A DNA stretch of 16,151 nt from Candidatus Vogelbacteria bacterium (lineage in GTDB: Bacteria > Patescibacteria > Paceibacteria > UBA9973 > UBA12445), in the NCBI GenBank assembly GCA_016201425.1, contig JACQCW010000005.1, positions 1 to 16,151 of the forward strand, in the 5' to 3' direction. The position numbers were made by a program, and so were the translations under genes. Below, in pieces: positions 13,369-16,151 of this stretch. The notes under the pieces are model-generated. The model worked only from the letters and a program-made list of their open reading frames with translations. It searched no databases and had not been told where the DNA came from. The stretch's first letter is position 1. Each line of letters opens with the position of its first letter.

Positions 13369-13989
13369 ATGTCGTATCCAAAGAACCTTATTCTGGTTGG
13401 AGCCGGGGAGCTTACTAGAGCGGGGAAGGTTCCAAAAAGGGCGGCTCTTTGTTTAAGCGCTCTGGCCAAAATTATTTACGAGTGCGTGTCACTTGAGAGA
13501 ACTCGCATAGTTTGCGGTCCAGATGTAGCCTCTATAACCTCGGCTTCGATTATTAGAGGTGAGATTACACGTTTTTCTATGGCTGAAACATTTCCTAATT
13601 CTGATCTCATAAACATCGTAATTGACCATAATATTTTGTTGGGTACAGATTATTGTGCTAGGGGTGATGAGTTTGATGGCGAGGCTTACAGAAATCGTCT
13701 TTTCCTCTCTCAACAAATTGTTGCTTATGTTGAGAAGACTTGCGGCGAGCACAAATTGGATACAGTTATCTTGGTAACCCATCCATTTCAGGCACTTGTT
13801 ACACAAGAGAGATATGCGGCCGTTGCCCTAGAAGATGGCGGGCAAAAGACTTATGGTCAAGTTGGCCCGGGTGAGGGAATCTGGATGCATAAACTTATTG
13901 GGACTATTATGGCAGTTCATCTTCATGACAAAATTCCAGCTCTAAGAAAGACGGGGCCGGATAAACGGGACGAACACAGGTTTTGTTAG
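13369..13989 (+). CDS. Orphan 206-residue protein, possibly a degenerate phosphatase-like fold
   Basis: No sure family. The N-terminus NLILVGAGELTRAG resembles the first strand of histidine phosphatases (VRHGE), but the catalytic Arg-His are replaced by Gly-Ala (G11, A12). A later strand VILVTHPFQALVTQERY keeps a His in the place of the second motif. A DUF218-like fold is another option, since those also start with a hydrophobic strand plus glycines and have a late VTS/VTH strand. The middle (INIVIDHNILLGTDYCARG) is unusual. AAAGGAGGTG five to six bases upstream supports ATG 13369. The reading frame stops at TAG 13987, but coding-like sequence continues in the +1 frame to 14119, so the true C-terminus may be lost by a frameshift. 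Confidence 0.65.
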   Translation: MSYPKNLILVGAGELTRAGKVPKRAALCLSALAKIIYECVSLERTRIVCGPDVASITSASIIRGEITRFSMAETFPNSDLINIVIDHNILLGTDYCARGDEFDGEAYRNRLFLSQQIVAYVEKTCGEHKLDTVILVTHPFQALVTQERYAAVALEDGGQKTYGQVGPGEGIWMHKLIGTIMAVHLHDKIPALRKTGPDKRDEHRFC

Positions 13990-14119
13990 CCAAGTAATTA
14001 AAACAAACATAAGCACCCGCTGGCTTCACTCCGGCTTCACGATCGAAAGCATCACTTTCGTCGTCTACAACGACGAGATGACCAAGATGCTCCTCGAAGG
14101 CATAAGGCCAAAAGCCTAG
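13946..14119 (+). pseudogene. Out-of-frame C-terminal coding remnant
   Basis: The +1 frame is open from 13946 to TAG 14119 without a start codon of its own. Its end reads RWLHSGFTIESITFVVYND and EMTKMLLEGIRPKA, which looks like real protein: strand then helix, similar in shape to the last strand of histidine phosphatases (SITVLEYD-type). Most codons there end in C or G (ATC, TTC, GTC, TAC, GAC, ATG, CTC), unlike the flanking genes. It is either the shifted tail of the 13369 gene or the relic of a different gene. Confidence 0.5.
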
Positions 14120-14131
14120 GGCGCAAGCTCG

Positions 14132-14158
14132 CCACCGTGTGAACCACGGTGGTTTTTT
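14132..14158 (+). terminator. Intrinsic terminator downstream of the 13369 gene
   Basis: A perfect 8-bp stem (CCACCGTG with CACGGTGG) and a 5-nt loop are followed by six T. It closes the run of orphan genes. Confidence 0.9.
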
Positions 14159-14166
14159 GTTATGAT
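14158..14166 (+). promoter_or_regulatory. Possible extended -10 promoter of the DUF1761 gene
   Basis: TGT followed by TATGAT (14161-14166) directly after the terminator T run. No clear -35 is present (it would fall inside the terminator stem). Transcription would begin near 14173, about 29 bases before the ATG. Confidence 0.4.
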
Positions 14167-14201
14167 ATAAGGAGGTTAGAAATTATTAATATTATTTTTT
14201 T

Positions 14202-14618
14202 ATGAATTATATAATTAATTATTGGGGAGTTTTGGCATCGGCCGTAGCAAGTATGGTGATAGGATCCATTTGGTATGGTCCGCTGTTTGGAAAATTATTT
14301 ATGCGTGAGATGGGCATGGACAAGTGGACTTCAGAGCAACAGGATGCGATGAAGAAGTCGATGGGTATTTCTTACCTTGGCCAGTTTATTGCTAGCTGTG
14401 TAATGTTCTTTGTGCTCGACTGGTATATTGTTACTAGTTTACACACAGGAGTTTATGGTGGCGTGGCGAATGCCTTTGGTCTTTGGTTAGGTTTTGTAGT
14501 CCCAGTTAAATTGGGTGACTTTATTTGGGGTGGGAAGAAGACACTTTTCTGGCTTAGCATCGGCAACATGCTACTTACCCTACTAGTAGCCGGAGCTATA
14601 TTGGGGATGTGGCGGTAG
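14202..14618 (+). CDS. DUF1761-like small integral membrane protein
   Basis: A 138-residue protein with four predicted membrane helices: about 5-25 (WGVLASAVASMVIGSIWYG), 56-77, 84-103 and 117-136. The motif after helix 1, IGSIWYGPLFGKLFMREMG, is typical of DUF1761 family proteins, whose function is unknown. The start is ATG 14202. AAGGAGG occurs 26 bases upstream, too far to serve this ATG, and the AT-only stretch between has no better in-frame start, so initiation appears independent of it. The ABC exporter gene follows after 18 bases but has its own candidate promoter. Confidence 0.8.
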   Translation: MNYIINYWGVLASAVASMVIGSIWYGPLFGKLFMREMGMDKWTSEQQDAMKKSMGISYLGQFIASCVMFFVLDWYIVTSLHTGVYGGVANAFGLWLGFVVPVKLGDFIWGGKKTLFWLSIGNMLLTLLVAGAILGMWR

Positions 14619-14630
14619 GGGTGATATAAT
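14601..14630 (+). promoter_or_regulatory. Promoter for a possible leaderless ABC exporter message
   Basis: TTGGGG (14601-14606), an 18-bp spacer and a perfect TATAAT (14625-14630) preceded by TGA as an extended -10. The predicted first transcribed base, seven after the box, is the A of the ATG at 14637. No Shine-Dalgarno sequence is present. Confidence 0.6.
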
Positions 14631-14636
14631 TCATCC

Positions 14637-16151
14637 ATGGAGATTTCTGCAACCCAAAACGAAATTCCCCTCAAAAATTTTGGATGGCTCGATATCCCAA
14701 AGTCGATCTGGTATTTTCTTGGGCCGGACAAGGCGAAGTGGGCCTTTTTTAATATCACACTTTTTTCAGTTTTCTTTTATGACTTTGTTCCGCCGATGCT
14801 CGTTGGTCGAATGATCGACTTTTTTACGAATTATCACGCCGGAGATTCACTTCGAATATTTTATTATTACGCGATCTTTTTGGGCGTGGCTCATGCCATT
14901 ATTTCTCTGATTAGATTGACTTGTAAGGGAAGACTTTCTCGAATTGGTATTAGCGCCAAGACGAGAGCAAGGATTCAGGGGTTTGATAATCTCATAAATT
15001 TGCCATTACACTGGCATGCAAAGGAAAATACCGGTAATAAAATTGAGCGCGTATTCACGGGTAGCCAAGCCATTAGAGAGTGGTCATTCTTTTCGGGCAA
15101 TAGCGTCTTTCCAATCACTGTTTCATTTGTGGGAGTACTAACTATTTTTCTTTTTTTAAATCCGACTTTCTTTATCTTTATGGTTGTCTACGAAATGTTT
15201 TTCTATTTAACTCAACGTTATTATAATGGCCGAATAGCGGAGATGAATGACCAGTTTAATAAATCTAATCAGGCCGCGAGCGGTTCGTATATGGAAAGCA
15301 CCGGCAACCTTTTGTCGATTAAGGCCATGGGGTCTGAAAAAAATATTTCTAAAAGGGTTAAGGAGACAGAGGAAACAGCTCAGGATCTGCAGCATATTAT
15401 TTCTGACCTTGGAATACAAAAATGGAAATCATTCCAGGTCTTAAACGGTTTTGCCTTTACTGTTTTCTTTATTTTGATTAGTCGACAGATGTTGATCGGC
15501 GCAATGACAGTCGGTTCGATTTTGGTGTACTACACGTATTTCAGTAAGCTTCGCGATGCATCATATGACGCTAATGACGCCACTACCAAGGCCATTGGCC
15601 TTAAATCTGATCTGGCCAACATGATGCCAATATTTTTGGAAGAGACGGGTGTGCGATCTGGAACCCAAAAGTTTCCGAAGAAGTGGGACAAAATTGAGAT
15701 TGTTGACGGAAGTTTTGCGTATCCTTCAGGGCACAAAGCCTTGGATAAAATTAATTTAACTTTGTCTAAAAATGAGAAGTTGGGCGTTGCGGGGGCATCG
15801 GGTAGCGGCAAGTCGACTTTGGTAAAAATTTTACTTGGACTTTATGAGCTCGAGAGTGGTCAGTTTAGAGTTGGAGACAAGAACTATTACGATATAATTC
15901 ATGAGGACTTGATCAAGAATATTGCAGTGGTTTTGCAAGAGACAGAACTTTTTAATCTTTCCTTGCGCGACAACATTACTGGTCTAAAAAATGTTGATCC
16001 CGACTTGCTCGATAAGGCTATTGAAGTTTCGCAGCTTGGAGCGGTGCTGAAGAAGTTGCCGGATGGTTTAAATACACTTGTCGGCGAGAAGGGATACAAG
16101 TTATCTGGTGGCGAAAGACAGAGGCTCGGTATTGCTCGCGCGGTTTGCAAA
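14637..16151 (+). CDS. ABC transporter, fused permease and ATPase (exporter type), C-terminus outside window
   Basis: The frame is open from ATG 14637 to the window end (505 codons). It has a membrane domain of about 330 residues with hydrophobic helices near 40-60, 78-97, 157-192 (two) and 266-300, then an ATP-binding domain: Walker A GASGSGKST (386-394), Q-loop Gln 434 in VVLQETELFN, and the signature LSGGERQRLGIARA from 489. Walker B and the H-loop lie beyond the edge; complete half-exporters are about 580-620 residues. Such proteins dimerise and export lipids, peptides or drugs; the substrate cannot be told. There is no ribosome binding site, and the promoter at 14601-14630 suggests a leaderless transcript. 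The family assignment is firm. Confidence 0.95.
   Translation, partial: MEISATQNEIPLKNFGWLDIPKSIWYFLGPDKAKWAFFNITLFSVFFYDFVPPMLVGRMIDFFTNYHAGDSLRIFYYYAIFLGVAHAIISLIRLTCKGRLSRIGISAKTRARIQGFDNLINLPLHWHAKENTGNKIERVFTGSQAIREWSFFSGNSVFPITVSFVGVLTIFLFLNPTFFIFMVVYEMFFYLTQRYYNGRIAEMNDQFNKSNQAASGSYMESTGNLLSIKAMGSEKNISKRVKETEETAQDLQHIISDLGIQKWKSFQVLNGFAFTVFFILISRQMLIGAMTVGSILVYYTYFSKLRDASYDANDATTKAIGLKSDLANMMPIFLEETGVRSGTQKFPKKWDKIEIVDGSFAYPSGHKALDKINLTLSKNEKLGVAGASGSGKSTLVKILLGLYELESGQFRVGDKNYYDIIHEDLIKNIAVVLQETELFNLSLRDNITGLKNVDPDLLDKAIEVSQLGAVLKKLPDGLNTLVGEKGYKLSGGERQRLGIARAVCK

Noticed and set aside
15530..16150. Minus-strand frames at the right end
   Set aside because: Antisense to the ABC transporter ATPase, whose motifs are clear on the plus strand.
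1..16151. CRISPR arrays, transposase genes and insertion-sequence ends
   Set aside because: No regularly spaced repeats, transposase motifs or paired terminal inverted repeats were seen. The palindromes at 7.4-7.6 kb are not flanked by target duplications that I could recognise.

Overview
This window reads as a piece of a bacterial chromosome of moderate GC. I infer a member of the Candidate Phyla Radiation (Patescibacteria, perhaps Parcubacteria). The reasons are many short orphan genes, a tRNA gene without an encoded CCA end, conserved genes with little or no Shine-Dalgarno sequence, and a TOTE-type primase-helicase. TGA is used as a stop codon (for example at 2162-2164), so the recoded Gracilibacteria/SR1 code does not apply. 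The lineage is inference; no rRNA or ribosomal protein is present to confirm it.

Layout. 1-534 is the N-terminal part of miaA (minus strand). 620-1291 is an orphan gene on the minus strand with its own promoter and terminator. 1574-1645 is tRNA-Asn(GTT). 1843-6851 is a DNA-processing / conflict-type block: a 730-residue TOTE primase fused to an SF2 helicase, a small translationally coupled partner gene broken by a one-base frameshift, a divergent Fic-domain protein with a DNA-binding tail, and a recQ that has lost the middle of its helicase core. 6852-7701 is mostly non-coding. It holds one possible 39-residue ORF, a strong bidirectional terminator and a dense run of hairpins containing tRNA T-arm-like sequence.

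7702-14119 is a run of small orphan genes: a frameshifted two-helix membrane protein, a complete but signal-less M23 metallopeptidase, two two-gene operons of unknown or partly recognisable function (one pairs a GNAT acetyltransferase with a probable Fe(II)/2-oxoglutarate oxygenase), a converging minus-strand gene, another coupled orphan pair, and a 206-residue protein followed by an out-of-frame coding remnant. From 8039 to 13989 almost every unit carries its own promoter, a near-perfect AGGAGG ribosome binding site and an intrinsic terminator. Several of the promoters have an extended -10. 14202-16151 returns to conserved membrane functions: a DUF1761-like protein and the first 505 residues of an ABC exporter that may be translated from a leaderless message.

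Two observations cut across the window. First, the orphan cassettes all have strong Shine-Dalgarno sequences while the conserved genes (miaA, TOTE helicase, fic, recQ, ABC exporter) have none or weak ones, so two initiation styles sit side by side. Second, four loci carry frame disruptions or internal loss (2131-2165, 5929-5936, 7841-7845, 13946-13987). That means either real decay of accessory genes or indel errors in the assembly.
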